Notes under the pieces: generated by a model | The model's database searches: none | Told to the model about the DNA's origin: nothing | What the model saw: only the letters and a program-made list of their open reading frames with translations | Program-made: the position numbers and the translations under genes | Part shown: positions 43,500-53,187 of the stretch, piece after piece | How positions within the stretch are numbered: position 1 is the first letter of the stretch | Layout: each line of letters opens with the position of its first letter | Origin: CAITWD01 sp963842065 | GTDB taxonomy: Bacteria > Actinomycetota > Thermoleophilia > Miltoncostaeales > Miltoncostaeaceae | Reading direction: 5' to 3' | Assembly (NCBI GenBank): GCA_963842065.1 | Contig: CAWJEW010000006.1 | Location: 186,001 to 250,000 of the forward strand | DNA length: 64,000 nucleotides

Positions 43500-43730
43500 A
43501 TCTGTGGCGCGCCCTCGGGCGCCGTTCGTGACGACGCAAGGCCCAGCAACGCCGCCAGCTCCGCTCGCGAGCATTGGGTGACCCCGCACGCCGTGACGGA
43601 CGAGGCTTCGTTCCGAAAGCCAATTTCGGTCCGCCTTGGCACGTACGCCGGCCACCTCGGCGGCCTGGGCGGGCGTCAGCAGCCCGGACGCGGGCTCGGT
43701 TGCCTGCCTGTCGGCAAGCAACTCGGCCAC
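43500..43730 (-). pseudogene. Second copy of the MerR-like HTH gene, frameshifted
   Basis: One frame reads EPASGLLTPAQAAEVAGVRA and NWLSERSLVRHGV; another continues CSRAELAALLGLASSRT. Together they are an HTH plus the RAELAALL ending seen at 36.9 kb. A frameshift at about 43,575 separates them. Confidence 0.5.
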
Positions 43731-43951
43731 GCGGTGCGCGATGGCCTCTGTTTGATCGTCTGTAAGTGTGACGGTCAGATCCGCGTCAGCGGACGCTCAT
43801 CCGCACACGACACAGCCGCTCCGGCCCGTTTTGGCACCCGAGATTGCACTCGTTTCGTCACTTCGCGCGCCCAAGAACCCCGGCGCGACGGGGCTTTGTT
43901 TCCGGTTGATTCCTTCCGCGAGTTGAGTCTTTCTCGCCAAATTGTGCGGGG

Positions 43952-44318
43952 TCATGTGTCCGTGCTCATCGGAATCAACGCGACCGCCGCGCATGCGGGC
44001 AGCCACGGAGTGGCGTCGGCCTCGTCGGAAGCAGCCGTCATCGCGTCGCGGAACTCGGCGGGCCGCTCGTAGGCGTCGATCTCATACACGAACAGTCGGA
44101 GCCCCTTCTGCAGGACATCGACGCCCAGTTCATCAAGCGGCCGGGGCCGGCACGAGAGCTTCGAATTCACGTGGCCGCCGGGAGGTGGCCACGGGCTCAA
44201 CGACATGCTTGCCATCAGCACGAGCTCGTTGTCGCGCGCGGACCTTGATCGAGTGCACCTTGCCGGTGGTGTGGTGTGCGATCTCGACTTCAGCCGCAAA
44301 TTGTGGGCGGCGCGGCAT
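43952..44318 (-). pseudogene. Hypothetical protein split by a frameshift
   Basis: One frame (from ATG 44,318) begins MPRRPQFAAEVEIAHHTTGK, VHSIKVRAR; another carries on DNELVLMASMSLSPWPPP and ends LRLFVYEIDAYERPAEFRDA. They join as one sensible protein of about 120 aa after a shift near 44,235. The family is not recognised. Confidence 0.45.
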
Positions 44319-44445
44319 TGCGAGAGCCTACCGAGACGGGCGCCCCAAGGCCTCGGCAGGGACCGACAGAACTCAAGCGAGCACAGCGCCATGATCCGTA
44401 GGACCTAGTCGTTCGGCGCACGAGGGCCGCGTCACATCGCTCTTC

Positions 44446-44596
44446 ATCTAGACCGGCGGGGAGTTTACTGTCCGGCTGCTTGGGGGTTGGCTAATCGCTA
44501 CGAGCGACCGATCACGCATCCGCGGTCGATCGAGCCGGTGCGGCCACCACGGGCTGGAGCCGCACCGGCGCGCTCGTGCAGACACGTTGCGCGCCC
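44446..44596. repeat. 150-bp structured repeat, copy 2
   Basis: Same order of blocks as copy 1 at 8,517-8,666, with CTACGAGCGACCGATCACGC and GGTCGATCGAGCCGGTGCGG fully conserved; the loop of the long stem differs in length and sequence (CCACCACGGGCTGGAG against TGCCACGGGACTGGGG), so the stem is conserved and the loop is not. Confidence 0.65.
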
Positions 44597-44728
44597 GTGC
44601 CGCGTCTGCGGCGGCCACCTAGTCCACACGAGTACCCGCCTCATCAGCGGATCAGCGTTCCCGTCGTTGCCCTGCATTTTCCCTGCAGAACACGCCTCCC
44701 CGCACCGCGATCGGCTCCGTCCGCTGGG

Positions 44729-45424
44729 TCACGACCGCAGTCTGTCGCGACCGATGAGGACCACGGCTTGGGCACCGCCGACGTCTTGGGTGGTGAGCCC
44801 GTCCAGCGGCTCCACCACCATGATGCGCATTGATCGGGCAACGTGCTCGGCGAGCAATTGCTGTCCGGGCGCCCACATCACGACAGACTGGGCAAGACTG
44901 AATGTGGGAGCGTTGCCCACCGTCCCGACCGAGTACCCGGCCGCGCTGACCGACGCGGCGGTTTGTGTGGCAAGCGGCGCACTCGGACTCGCAGCATTCA
45001 GCACTGCCACGGTGTACGACGCAAGATTCCCGAGCGCCGGCAGGCGCGCGGGGACGGCTGTCTGGGGATCCGCGCCCAAGCCCGCCGAGACCGCCGCGCG
45101 CGTCTGTGCGTGTTTGGTGGTCGATCGTCCAATCGCGATCCACACGAGGCCGCCGGCGACCGCAAGCACCCCGATGACCGCAACCAAAACCACGGCCTGG
45201 ATGCGGCCGCGCCCCGGCTGTCGGCCCAGCGGCATGGGTGTTGCCGCAGCCAACTCGCGCTGGCGCGACTCCGGTAGCGGCTCGACGATGGAGATCGAGG
45301 CTGCCACCGCACGTTCGAGACGCGCGATCCGGCGCCCACGCACCACCACAAACCCGGCCGCGACGAGGACTGCGACCAGGCCAACGCCGGTCGCCACCGT
45401 CTCCAACCCATCGGTGGTGGTCAT
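44729..45424 (-). CDS. LytR C-terminal-domain protein
   Basis: The 231 aa membrane protein has two transmembrane helices (about residues 10-28 and 76-97) and an extracellular LytR_C domain: NLASYTVAVLNAASPSAPLA, then AGYSVGTVGNAPTFSLAQSV and the end VEPLDGLTTQDVGGAQAVVL. These domains accompany LCP ligases. It is transcribed divergently from the LCP gene at 45.6 kb, with about 180 bp between the starts, and probably works with it in cell-wall glycopolymer attachment. Confidence 0.8.
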   Translation of the reverse strand: MTTTDGLETVATGVGLVAVLVAAGFVVVRGRRIARLERAVAASISIVEPLPESRQRELAAATPMPLGRQPGRGRIQAVVLVAVIGVLAVAGGLVWIAIGRSTTKHAQTRAAVSAGLGADPQTAVPARLPALGNLASYTVAVLNAASPSAPLATQTAASVSAAGYSVGTVGNAPTFSLAQSVVMWAPGQQLLAEHVARSMRIMVVEPLDGLTTQDVGGAQAVVLIGRDRLRS

Positions 45425-45635
45425 GCGCCAAAGTGTGGCATACGACCCGGCGGACGCATGCGATGTCCGTCTCCATGCGGGTGCTGGGCGTCACGGTGCC
45501 GACCTGACTTCAAGGACTCGGAGGCGCCAGCGTGAAAGAATTGCGTACAAAGGTGTCCGACGCAGGGACGCCTAGTACCGTGCTGACCGTCGAACCTCCA
45601 GGAGCGTGAGCGATGCGAGCCACGGGAGGCCAGCC
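45425..45635. promoter_or_regulatory. Divergent promoter region of the LytR_C and LCP genes
   Basis: Two divergent genes start at 45,424 and 45,636. No clear -10/-35 pair was identified, but both promoters must lie here. The LCP ribosome site GGGAGG is at 45,624-45,629. Confidence 0.5.
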
Positions 45636-47468
45636 TTGACGGGGAGAGGTCCCGCGACGCCGGATCCGCCGCCGGCAACACCGCGGGGCCCCGCCTCCAA
45701 AGTGCACTACTTCCGCGTGCGGCGGCGCACCCGGCGTCGCTGGCCATGGTGGCTCGCATGGACGCTGTGGATGTCGATCGGTCTCGTCGTGGCGGTCGCG
45801 TTCGGGATCGAGCGCGAGGCGCAACGCCTGCTCGATCAGGTGAGTCCGAACATCCCCCAAGTGGTGCAGGCGCGGGCTGTCCTCGACCCGGCGACCGGTC
45901 CCGCCACGACCTTCCTGATCCTCGGCAGCTCGCGTCGCCCCGACCAGGCCCCGTGGCTGGGCAACTCCGACACGATGATCCTGGTGCGCCTTGACCCGCA
46001 GCACCAGCTGATCAGCATGATGTCGATACCCCGCGATCTGCAGGTCGCAATGCCTGGGTATTCGGGCTACCAGAAGATCGATGCCGCCCTCTCAGAAGGC
46101 GGACCGCAACTGTCGATCAAGGTCGTCCAGCAAGTGCTCGGGGTCCCCGTCAACCACTACATACTCGTGTTCTGGCAGGGCTTCTTCCAGCTGGTTCAGT
46201 CCATCGGCGGGGTCTACACCGAGATCGACCACCGCTACTACAACCCGGTTGGGGATAGCTGGACCCCGATCGACCTGCAGCCGGGGTATCAGCTGCTCAA
46301 CGGCAATCAGGCCTTGGAGTACGTGCGCTTCCGGCATCTTGACACCGACATCGTCCGCGAGGCGCGCCAACAACGGGTGCTGCTCGACCTGCGCGAGCAG
46401 GCCACTCACAGTCTCAGCATCACCGACATTCCCACACTGCTCGGGGTCCTTGGTGGGAGCATCCAGACCGACGTGCATGACGTCTCGACCGTCCTGAACC
46501 TCGGCGAGTTCCTGCTGAACTTGCCGAAGGGCCGCATCTACCACACCACGATGGACGTCAGCCTCGGACCAAGCTTCGTCTATGCCGACCAGGCCCAGAT
46601 CGGCGCGTCGGTGCAGCGGTACCTGAACCCGATCGTCTCCGGGGCGACGACTGTGGCCTCGACCTCCAGATCCGTGCCGCCGGGCGACGTGCACGTCGTC
46701 GTCGAGAATGCCAACGCCGGCCTGATGGCCGCCGCAACCGTCGTGGGTGCCCTGCGCGCGCGCGGCTTCGATGCGACCTCGGGGGGCAACGCACCGGCCG
46801 GCCTGACCGAGAGCACGCTCTACTACACCGCCGCCGGCGCGCAGGCCGCGCAGACGCTTGTGGGCACGATTGCGCCGGTCTTGCTCGCGCCGGCCCAAAG
46901 CGGAGTGGTCCAAGGGTCGCCGCTCGTATTGGTCATCGGACCGGGCTTTCCGTTCGAGCACCCGTTCTCGCGCCCCAGCTCCCCCGCCGCGTCCGCGAGT
47001 AGCGCAACAACGGCGGCGAGCGCCGACGCCACCGTTCCTGCGCCCTCCGGCCTGGATGCCAGCATCGTCGCGGCAGCGCGACCCCCGGGGCTCCGGCTCC
47101 TCGTGCCGACGCGCGTGACGTCGTCCAGCAGCCTCGCCCCAGTCGAGGGCGTGCGCGTCTACCGGATCATGAGGCAGGGTGGGGGCAGCTGGCCGGCGGT
47201 GAACATCGCATTCCAGGACGGGCCCTCGGTCCTCGGGCAGTACTGGGATGTCCAGGAGACGACCATGCCGAGCCCCCCGCTGCTGCAGGAGGCGACCAGG
47301 ACCGTCACCCAAGGGGGGCGCACCTACGAGATCATCGACGACGCAAGCAACGTCCGGGTCGTGGCCTTCCGCCAGGCACGCACGTGGTACTGGATCAACA
47401 ACACGCTCAGCGACGCCCTTTCTCCGGGACAGATGATGGCCATCGCGGCCGGACTCAAACGCACCTGA
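45636..47468 (+). CDS. LCP-family (LytR-CpsA-Psr) cell-wall ligase with LytR_C domain
   Basis: About 610 aa: a basic cytoplasmic part, one helix (WLAWTLWMSIGLVVAVAFGI, near residues 41-60), an LCP domain (about 85-240) with the phosphate-binding SIPRDLQV and EYVRFRHLDTDIVREARQQR, then a LytR_C domain (about 355-440) and an extra C-terminal domain of about 120 residues. LCP proteins transfer teichoic acid or arabinogalactan-type glycopolymers onto peptidoglycan. TTG 45,636 is chosen as start because GGGAGG is 6 nt upstream; GTG 45,606 has its AGGAG only 1 nt away. It faces away from the LytR_C gene. Confidence 0.9.
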   Translation: MTGRGPATPDPPPATPRGPASKVHYFRVRRRTRRRWPWWLAWTLWMSIGLVVAVAFGIEREAQRLLDQVSPNIPQVVQARAVLDPATGPATTFLILGSSRRPDQAPWLGNSDTMILVRLDPQHQLISMMSIPRDLQVAMPGYSGYQKIDAALSEGGPQLSIKVVQQVLGVPVNHYILVFWQGFFQLVQSIGGVYTEIDHRYYNPVGDSWTPIDLQPGYQLLNGNQALEYVRFRHLDTDIVREARQQRVLLDLREQATHSLSITDIPTLLGVLGGSIQTDVHDVSTVLNLGEFLLNLPKGRIYHTTMDVSLGPSFVYADQAQIGASVQRYLNPIVSGATTVASTSRSVPPGDVHVVVENANAGLMAAATVVGALRARGFDATSGGNAPAGLTESTLYYTAAGAQAAQTLVGTIAPVLLAPAQSGVVQGSPLVLVIGPGFPFEHPFSRPSSPAASASSATTAASADATVPAPSGLDASIVAAARPPGLRLLVPTRVTSSSSLAPVEGVRVYRIMRQGGGSWPAVNIAFQDGPSVLGQYWDVQETTMPSPPLLQEATRTVTQGGRTYEIIDDASNVRVVAFRQARTWYWINNTLSDALSPGQMMAIAAGLKRT

Positions 47469-47638
47469 AATGCGGTAATAGACAGATCGTTGGAGGCCGA
47501 CGTCGTGCACCCGATCACGATCGTCGGCTGAGCCCCGCACCGGAACGTCGCGGCACCGATCGCCACTGCCGCGGTGCTCACCGGATCGTTCGCAACCTCA
47601 CACGATCTCCAACCAAGGCGACCCAATTGGAGAGGTCC

Positions 47639-48271
47639 ATGCAATTGCTTGTACTCGGAGCGACCGGCGCGACCGGTCAACAAATCGTCGAGCAGGCCCT
47701 TTCCGCACAACACCGAGTCACGGCCTACGTTCGAAGCCCCGAGAAGCTTCAAGGCCGCACCGGCCTTGCGATCGTCCAGGGATCCATCGACGACACCAAA
47801 GCGTTGGCTGACGTGCTCGACGGCCACGACGCGGTGCTGAGCGCGCTTGGGGGCGGCGGTTCGCTGCGCGAAGCGCGAAAGTCGACCGTAATCGAGCCGG
47901 CGATCATGGCCCTGTTGCCCGCCATGCACGCCGCCGACGTCGAGCGGGTCATCTTTTGCTCTGCGATGGGCGTCGGCGAGACGTTCGATCAGGCCTCGGC
48001 AGTAATGCGGCTTATCTACCGGCGTCTCTTGGGGCCGATCTATGCGGACAAGGCACGAGGAGAAGCGATCCTGCGCGCGTCGCAAGTGGCGTGGACGCTT
48101 GTCTATCCAACGATCCTGACCAACGCCCAACGCACCGCCAAGTACCAGGTCGGCGAGCATCTGCGACCGAAGAGTTTCGCGAAGATATCGCGCGCCGACG
48201 TTGCCGACTTCATGCTCAAACAACTCGACGACGGCACCTGGATCCGGCGGGGTCCGATCATCACCAACTGA
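47639..48271 (+). CDS. NAD(P)H-binding (SDR-like) protein
   Basis: The 210 aa protein MQLLVLGATGATGQQIVEQA has the TGATGxxG nucleotide loop of atypical SDRs (NmrA/NAD(P)H-binding 10 type), ALADVLDGHDAVLSALGGGG and VIFCSAMGVGETFDQ. It may reduce a quinone or act as a redox sensor; the substrate is unknown. ATG 47,639 with GGAGAGG 4 nt upstream; the longer frame from 47,384 includes the end of the LCP gene and is not real. Confidence 0.85.
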   Translation: MQLLVLGATGATGQQIVEQALSAQHRVTAYVRSPEKLQGRTGLAIVQGSIDDTKALADVLDGHDAVLSALGGGGSLREARKSTVIEPAIMALLPAMHAADVERVIFCSAMGVGETFDQASAVMRLIYRRLLGPIYADKARGEAILRASQVAWTLVYPTILTNAQRTAKYQVGEHLRPKSFAKISRADVADFMLKQLDDGTWIRRGPIITN

Positions 48272-48351
48272 CCGCGCCCAGGAGAGCCCGCGCGCCAGTC
48301 CTGTGCCAGTCGGACGCCGACTCAGGCGGTTTTTGCGCGAACTAGGCGGCG

Positions 48352-48804
48352 CTAGCCGATGGGAGTCACGCAGTCGAGGCTGAAGTTCGCCGTTCGCGCG
48401 TATGCGATCAGGAAACGATGCTCAGCTCTGTCGCACGCAATGTAGTGCCCCTTGATCCGGACCGGGACCGGGTAGATTCCGAATGCGCCGGCCGCAAAGC
48501 GACGGCTCGAGAGGTGGTAAGCGGATCGCGTGGCGTTGGCGAAGATCCCGACGTAGGTGTTGTAGGTCGCTGGCGGCGAGCAGAACCCGGGACAGGTGAA
48601 ATTCAGGCTCGATCCGATCTCTGACGCGTCTCGCGTCTGGAACGTCCGATAAAGCAGGCCCTCAAAGTTCCAGACGATCTTGCCGGGCCGATTAACCCCG
48701 CTCGGCGGATTCGCGGGCGCCGAAGCAAACACAGACACCCCGCCTGCGACCAAAGCCACGAGCAGACCCGCCGCTAATACGGTCGCGATCCTTGCCCTGC
48801 TCAT
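48352..48804 (-). CDS. Secreted protein of unknown function
   Basis: The 150 aa protein MSRARIATVLAAGLLVALVA has a signal peptide (cleavage near ASAPAN), then KIVWNFEGLLYRTFQTRDAS, then LNFTCPGFCSPPATYNTYVG, and RFLIAYARTANFSLDCVTP. Conserved Cys pairs suggest disulfide bonds outside the cell. The family is not recognised. GGAGGAGAG lies 5-6 nt upstream of the ATG. It is the last host-like gene before att scar f. Confidence 0.7.
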   Translation of the reverse strand: MSRARIATVLAAGLLVALVAGGVSVFASAPANPPSGVNRPGKIVWNFEGLLYRTFQTRDASEIGSSLNFTCPGFCSPPATYNTYVGIFANATRSAYHLSSRRFAAGAFGIYPVPVRIKGHYIACDRAEHRFLIAYARTANFSLDCVTPIG

Positions 48805-49052
48805 CGGTCTCTCCTCCTGGCTGGTTGACGCGAGGCTAGCCGCCGTCGCGGACGAGCAACAGCACCGTCGGAAGACCGTGGCAAGACGCCCTTGGGATCC
48901 GTGAGGAACCTGAGGGCAGCGGCCGCCGCGCCGACGCTGTGCCTCCGAACGTTCTTCGAACATCCGACTGGGCCGTCGCGGCCACGTGAGGGAACGAAAG
49001 CCCTGCTCAGATGGATACCGCCCTCCCCCATCTTCCCGGAAAAGCCCTGCAC

Positions 49053-49101
49053 AATTGCCCTCCGGAGCCAACGGTCGCAGGTTCGAGTCCTGCCGCACGT
49101 G
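49053..49101 (+). repeat. att scar f: 3' half of tRNA-Arg(CCG)
   Basis: ATTGCCCTCCGGAGCCAACG, then T-arm GCAGG TTCGAGT CCTGC and CGCACGTG. Class A left flank with two changes (CCCCCATCTTCCCGGAAA). Confidence 0.82.
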
Positions 49102-49129
49102 CTCACAGATAGGCTCGCTCTTGCGGGCC

Positions 49130-49480
49130 GTTCGTGTTTCTCGCGTCGGCGTGCGAGCGCGACCACGTCGTCCGATCTTGGCGCCGTGGCAGCACCGGAT
49201 GGCGCGACCGCACGCCGTGCGGCCCGGAGCGCGGCCTCCGGCGGCACCAGCTTGGTCGTCCTGGAGCGGTCGAACTCGCACGCGAAGTGCTCCCAGCTCA
49301 CCTCCGGCGAGTTGCCCGCCCAGGCGGCCAAGATCACCAGCGAGGTGCCCGAGTGCATTTGGAGCGAGCCGGAGCTGCGGCTACCCGTGCATGGGGTCGC
49401 CCAGCCCCACAGCCCGGGCGCCGGGTTGCAGGGCCGATTGCGCCGGTTGCGGAGGTTGCCGGGCGCGCTTGCTCGAGACG
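49130..49480 (-). pseudogene. Class A integrase, catalytic fragment, strongly decayed
   Basis: Encodes SGSLQMHSGTSLVILAAWAG, then NSPEVSWEHFACEFDRSRTT and LVPPEAALRAARRAV. The catalytic Tyr position in H(Y)AREFDRS is Phe (HFACEFDRS), and the His-x-x-Arg box is disrupted. 3' end towards att scar f. Confidence 0.7.
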
Positions 49481-49594
49481 CGACCACGCTCAGCGCGCCA
49501 TGGACCGCGACGAGCCGCAAACGCGGCCACTGTCTGTCGGTGCGGGCAACGATACTGGGACTTCGTCGAGGGGGGAGCGTGCCATAGTGGGACG

Positions 49595-50173
49595 GTGTCG
49601 TTCGCTTGCCCGCCTGAATCGGCCGCCTGGACACACCGCGGCGCGCGAAGTGGCTTCGAGGTGGCGTATTTCCACGAGCACGCTGGCGGCTGGCGGGTTA
49701 GAGGATGCACAACCGCATTTGACGGCGCTCGCCCGTGGATTGTCACTTACGAGATATGCCTCGACGGTTCATGGGCGACACAGTCGGCCCGCGTCAGTGC
49801 ACTTTCTGCATCTGGCGCACACACGACCGTCCTTGACGTTGACGACAGGGGTGGGTGGCGAGTGGACGGCGTAACGGCATGCCACCTTGACGGCTGTCTC
49901 GACGTCGATCTCGAATCTTCGGCAATGACGAACGCTTTCCCGGTGCAGCGTTTGGCATTGTCGGTAGGCTCGAGGGTGGCAGCGCCCGCGGCCTACGTTC
50001 GGACGGGACTGTCGGTCGAACGGCTCGAGCAAGACTACGCGCGCACGAGTGACGACGGCCCGCGTCAGCGCTACGACTATGCGTCACGGGCGTTCGGCTT
50101 CGAGTCCTCGCTGATCTTTGACGAGGCGGGCGTTATTCTCGACTATCCGGGCATCGCAACGCGCGCCTGCTAG
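49595..50173 (+). CDS. Putative glycolipid-binding (DUF1089) protein
   Basis: The 192 aa protein has GFEVAYFHEHAGGWRVRGCT, then YEICLDGSWATQSARVSALS, then CLDVDLESSAMTNAFPVQRL and a C-terminal YDYASRAFGFESSLIFDEAG. This is the DUF1089/glycolipid-binding fold (a large beta-barrel with a lipid pocket). GTG 49,595 begins VSFACPPESAAWTHRGA; no strong ribosome site. It probably belongs to the host or is cargo. Confidence 0.7.
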   Translation: MSFACPPESAAWTHRGARSGFEVAYFHEHAGGWRVRGCTTAFDGARPWIVTYEICLDGSWATQSARVSALSASGAHTTVLDVDDRGGWRVDGVTACHLDGCLDVDLESSAMTNAFPVQRLALSVGSRVAAPAAYVRTGLSVERLEQDYARTSDDGPRQRYDYASRAFGFESSLIFDEAGVILDYPGIATRAC

Positions 50174-50179
50174 GTCCAG

Positions 50180-50410
50180 CGGACTCTGGCGCGACCGGCT
50201 AGGGGTGTGCGCCCGGCCAAACTCGCGCGCCCAGTGGTTCCGGATGATCACACGGGAACCCGGGCGAGTGCCGCAACGATGGCCGGTGACAGGCAGGCGT
50301 CAATTTGAATGCTGATGAACGTGTGCCGGCCGGTGGGCGGCGTCACCCCTGAGACGGCGGCGGCTTGCGCGGCCGGGTTGAACACTCGGTTTCGCGGATG
50401 CTAAGGCTTG
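50180..50410 (-). pseudogene. Class A integrase remnant, last copy
   Basis: The minus strand reads NPAAQAAAVSGVTPPTGRHT, then FISIQIDACLSPAIVAALAR in the next frame segments, and REFGRAHT. This is again the TGRHTxxSLQIHAGxSPxVVAAL box with two or more shifts, and REFDRS. The rest of the gene is lost. Confidence 0.6.
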
Positions 50411-50452
50411 TGGGCGTGCCGGCCGGCGACGGGCACGTGAGCCGGCGTCTGC

Positions 50453-50653
50453 TCAGGTCGCCTGGGACCGTCGCGACACGATCAACGAGGCGACTCCAAG
50501 CACGACCAGGAGCAGGAAGCAGAGTAGGGAGGCGATCCAGATGACATCAAACAGGGTCGCGCGCCACCCGTCAGAGTCCTGGACTTCAGCCAGCACCCAA
50601 ATCACGACAACGGCGACGGTCAGTTCAATCCAAGTCCGAAGACTGAGAAGCAT
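50453..50653 (-). CDS. Small two-helix membrane protein
   Basis: The 66 aa frame MLLSLRTWIELTVAVVVIWV has two transmembrane helices (about residues 10-22 and 36-58) and a short polar loop (AEVQDSDGWRA). No known family. Confidence 0.5.
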   Translation of the reverse strand: MLLSLRTWIELTVAVVVIWVLAEVQDSDGWRATLFDVIWIASLLCFLLLVVLGVASLIVSRRSQAT

Positions 50654-51084
50654 GAACGCACGCTACTGCGTGCGTGATGATCGGTGCAAGCCAGCGTCTG
50701 TCGCGACGGCCGGGATCTGGCGGGTGCGTGGCGCGGGCCGCGTTGTCTCTCCTTGGCATAAACGGGTTCGCGTCGTGCGCTGGGAACACATCGCGATCAC
50801 GCGCCCGGGAACTGGCGGGAACTGGGGGGATCTCTCGCACTCACGTCGGCGTCGGTGCCGCCCGCGGGTCGCTCTGGCCCCCATGTCAATCGCAAATCCC
50901 TGTTGCACCCCGCGGCCGTCACCCCCAAGGGCCACTGGAGGGGTGCCAAGCGTGCAAACGAAGCGTCGCCCGTTGCTGTCTGCGTGCCCCTGCCCAACAG
51001 TTTCTCGGCAAGCCCGACAAGCTCCATGGCGGCAGGTCCGCGAGGGGTCGTATTCGATGTCGAGTTCATCGGGTACGAAGAACA

Positions 51085-51300
51085 CGCAATAAGGCGCGGC
51101 CCGGGCTCCCGAGCGCACGCAAGCACACGCGTGGGAGCCGGGACCGCTCCGGCGGCCACATACCCCGACCCGATCCCCGAACAGACGACAAACGGCGGGG
51201 TGTCGGCAACCGGTCATTTGGCTGTGGTCCGTTGCGGCGGTGCCAATGCATCGCCGCAGTCGCAGTCCCAGTCACCGCGGTCGCGCTCCCTTCCACGCGC
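51085..51300. repeat. Diverged duplicated segment, copy 2
   Basis: Partner of 8,840-9,060; see that entry. Both copies lie beside or between att scars. Confidence 0.55.
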
Positions 51301-51761
51301 CGGGCGTCCCGTGGTACGCGCTTCGGATTGCCAGCGAACGCCGCCAGGCGGGTCTCCAGGTCCCCGAGGTTCATCACCGCGGCGTCAGTTCGACGCTTGC
51401 GTTGGGTGTGATGATTAGCGGCACCGGCCTTGGGCCGCGCGACGGGTGGCATCCGTCGGGGTGCTGCTCGGGAGGCGTATGACTCCGCCAAGTGGGTATT
51501 AGTCCGCTGACCTGCCCCCTCGCCTTTTCGTCCTCCGCAAGGGGGCGGGTCCCTCGGACGGGCGGCGCCGAGACCTGTGCGCTAGCGGGTTGTCGTGCTG
51601 ATCCCTGTGTTGGGTCAGGCGCCAACTGTCGGTCTCCGCGCACGCGGCGGCGGCGCAGCACCCGGAGCCACGGACGCGATGGTGAAATCCGCGATGCATG
51701 GGTGTCCGGTTCGCAAGCGGCATTGGCACCGGCGTCCGGCATGCCGCTCAGCGGGCGAGAC

Positions 51762-51792
51762 GCGATGGGCGCGAACTAAACGCGCCCATCGC
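51762..51792. terminator. Strong perfect hairpin
   Basis: GCGATGGGCGCG AACTAAA CGCGCCCATCGC: a perfect 12-bp stem with a 7-nt loop. No U-run, so it may be a terminator or an operator-like palindrome. Confidence 0.6.
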
Positions 51793-52294
51793 ACCCCCTT
51801 TCTCGGCGGCGGGTCGCCGGTGCGCCGCCCCTGCATCGGGTGTCTTCGCTGACGGGGTCGCTCAGTCCTCTCCCCACAGATTCGAGTTCAGACCACCGTT
51901 CGAAAGCATGCACCCGCGAAACCGGCTCCTGCCGAGCAACGATCTGAACTGTCCCTCCACCCCTCCTGTCCGCGCGCTGCCCCGGCTTCGAGAAGCGCCG
52001 CTTGAGCTGGGCGCGACGCGCTCGCGCTCGCGGGAGGTAGCCGTATTGCGTTGCCCGCAGGGGGCGCACGTGGGCCACACCATTTCGCCGCACCGCCCGC
52101 CGCCCCTCGCTCACCGCGACCGCACCGCCACCCATCGGCGCGTCAACTTCTGCGATGTTCGATCCGCGGCGCGCATCTGGCTTTTCACCGCGGTCGTCTG
52201 CATGAGCGGCGTCGAACAGCGATGGCAACGGCTGTCGTTGGTACGCTGGACACAGGAACTCATGGCCGGAATCGTGCGCGACCGGGGAGGATCG

Positions 52295-52537
52295 ATGGAC
52301 GACGACCAAGTGCACGCATGGATCGAACGGCTCGTATCTGAGGAACACGGACTCTTGGAGCGCGAGGCGCAAGACGGCGCCACCGATGACGATCGTCAGC
52401 GGCTTGCCGCGGTCAGAGTCAGCCTTGACCGGTGTTGGGATCTCCTGCGGCAGCGGCGGGCCCTCAGCGAGGCCAACCGTGACGCTGACGACGCCAGCGT
52501 GCGCAGCGCCGATGTCGTGGAGCGGTACCAACAGTAG
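52295..52537 (+). CDS. DUF2630 family protein
   Basis: The 80 aa protein MDDDQVHAWIERLVSEEHGL is followed by LEREAQDGATDDDRQRLAAV, then DRCWDLLRQRRALSEANRDA: an all-helical acidic protein with the family's RVxLDRCWDLLRQRRA pattern. Function unknown. GGGGAGG lies 4-5 nt before ATG 52,295; the open frame extends upstream but without a suitable start. Confidence 0.85.
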   Translation: MDDDQVHAWIERLVSEEHGLLEREAQDGATDDDRQRLAAVRVSLDRCWDLLRQRRALSEANRDADDASVRSADVVERYQQ

Positions 52538-52661
52538 ACGCACGCGAGGAGCGACCCAGGCGACTGTTGGGCTCGTCAGCTGCCCCGACAGCCGCTCCTG
52601 ATCGGACGAGCGCGCGCTACGTTGCACGCCTGGAGCGACATGGCGTGAGTCGGGGCGGCGG

Positions 52662-52925
52662 TCAGGAGCTATCGGACGCGCTGCGAGACCATCGATGCAC
52701 CGCGGTGGCCCGCTGAAGAGGGCCACCGAAGAGCGGTCGCCACGGGCTGATCTCGGTCGCCCGCAGTGGGTCGTCGAGCATCCGGCGGACGAGCGGCTCG
52801 GGTCCCGACGCCTCGCACAAGAAGGCCACTCGTGACCGAGAGCGGTTGAAGCGGAATCGCTCGAAGCCGCTCTCATCGGCATCACGGTGGACCGTCGCCG
52901 CGAGCGCTCCGGCGCTGGTACGCAC
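52662..52925 (-). pseudogene. Possible decayed gene fragment
   Basis: The frame GTG 52,925 reads VRTSAGALAATVHRDADESG, then RSRSRVAFLCEASGPEPLVR and MLDDPLRATEISPWRPLFGG. It seems protein-like (codon bias) but no family is recognised, and a TGA interrupts it just upstream, where DNA reading QQVEQFVL in another frame may be its true continuation. Confidence 0.35.
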
Positions 52926-53187
52926 CGTCGCGTAGGCCTCCTGTCAGGACGAACTGCTCCACCTGCTGGCGCGTCGTAGCTCGTCGGATCGCAGCCACGC
53001 GCGGGACGGCTTGCCGAAGTCGTCGGGTGTCGATGGCCGCGTTGACGACCGGCATCGATGCCGGTCGCGTTCGGAGGCGGTGCGCGAGCCGGCGCCGGCC
53101 GGCCAGGGTCCTCCGACCAGATGGCCGGCGATCACGGCCTCACGGACCCGTCCGAGGTCTTGGCCACAACGCGTCACCGGGCATCTT

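Larger units (their letters stand above)
50654..52294. other. Long region without a confident gene
   Basis: Contains the duplicated segment at 51,085-51,300 and a strong hairpin at 51,762-51,792. Open frames are arginine-rich and no domain was recognised. A minus-strand piece (FVPDELDIEYDPS, about 51,060; MELVGLAEKLLGRGTQTATG, about 51,000, in another frame) looks like a decayed gene related to that of the 8.8 kb copy. Confidence 0.4.
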
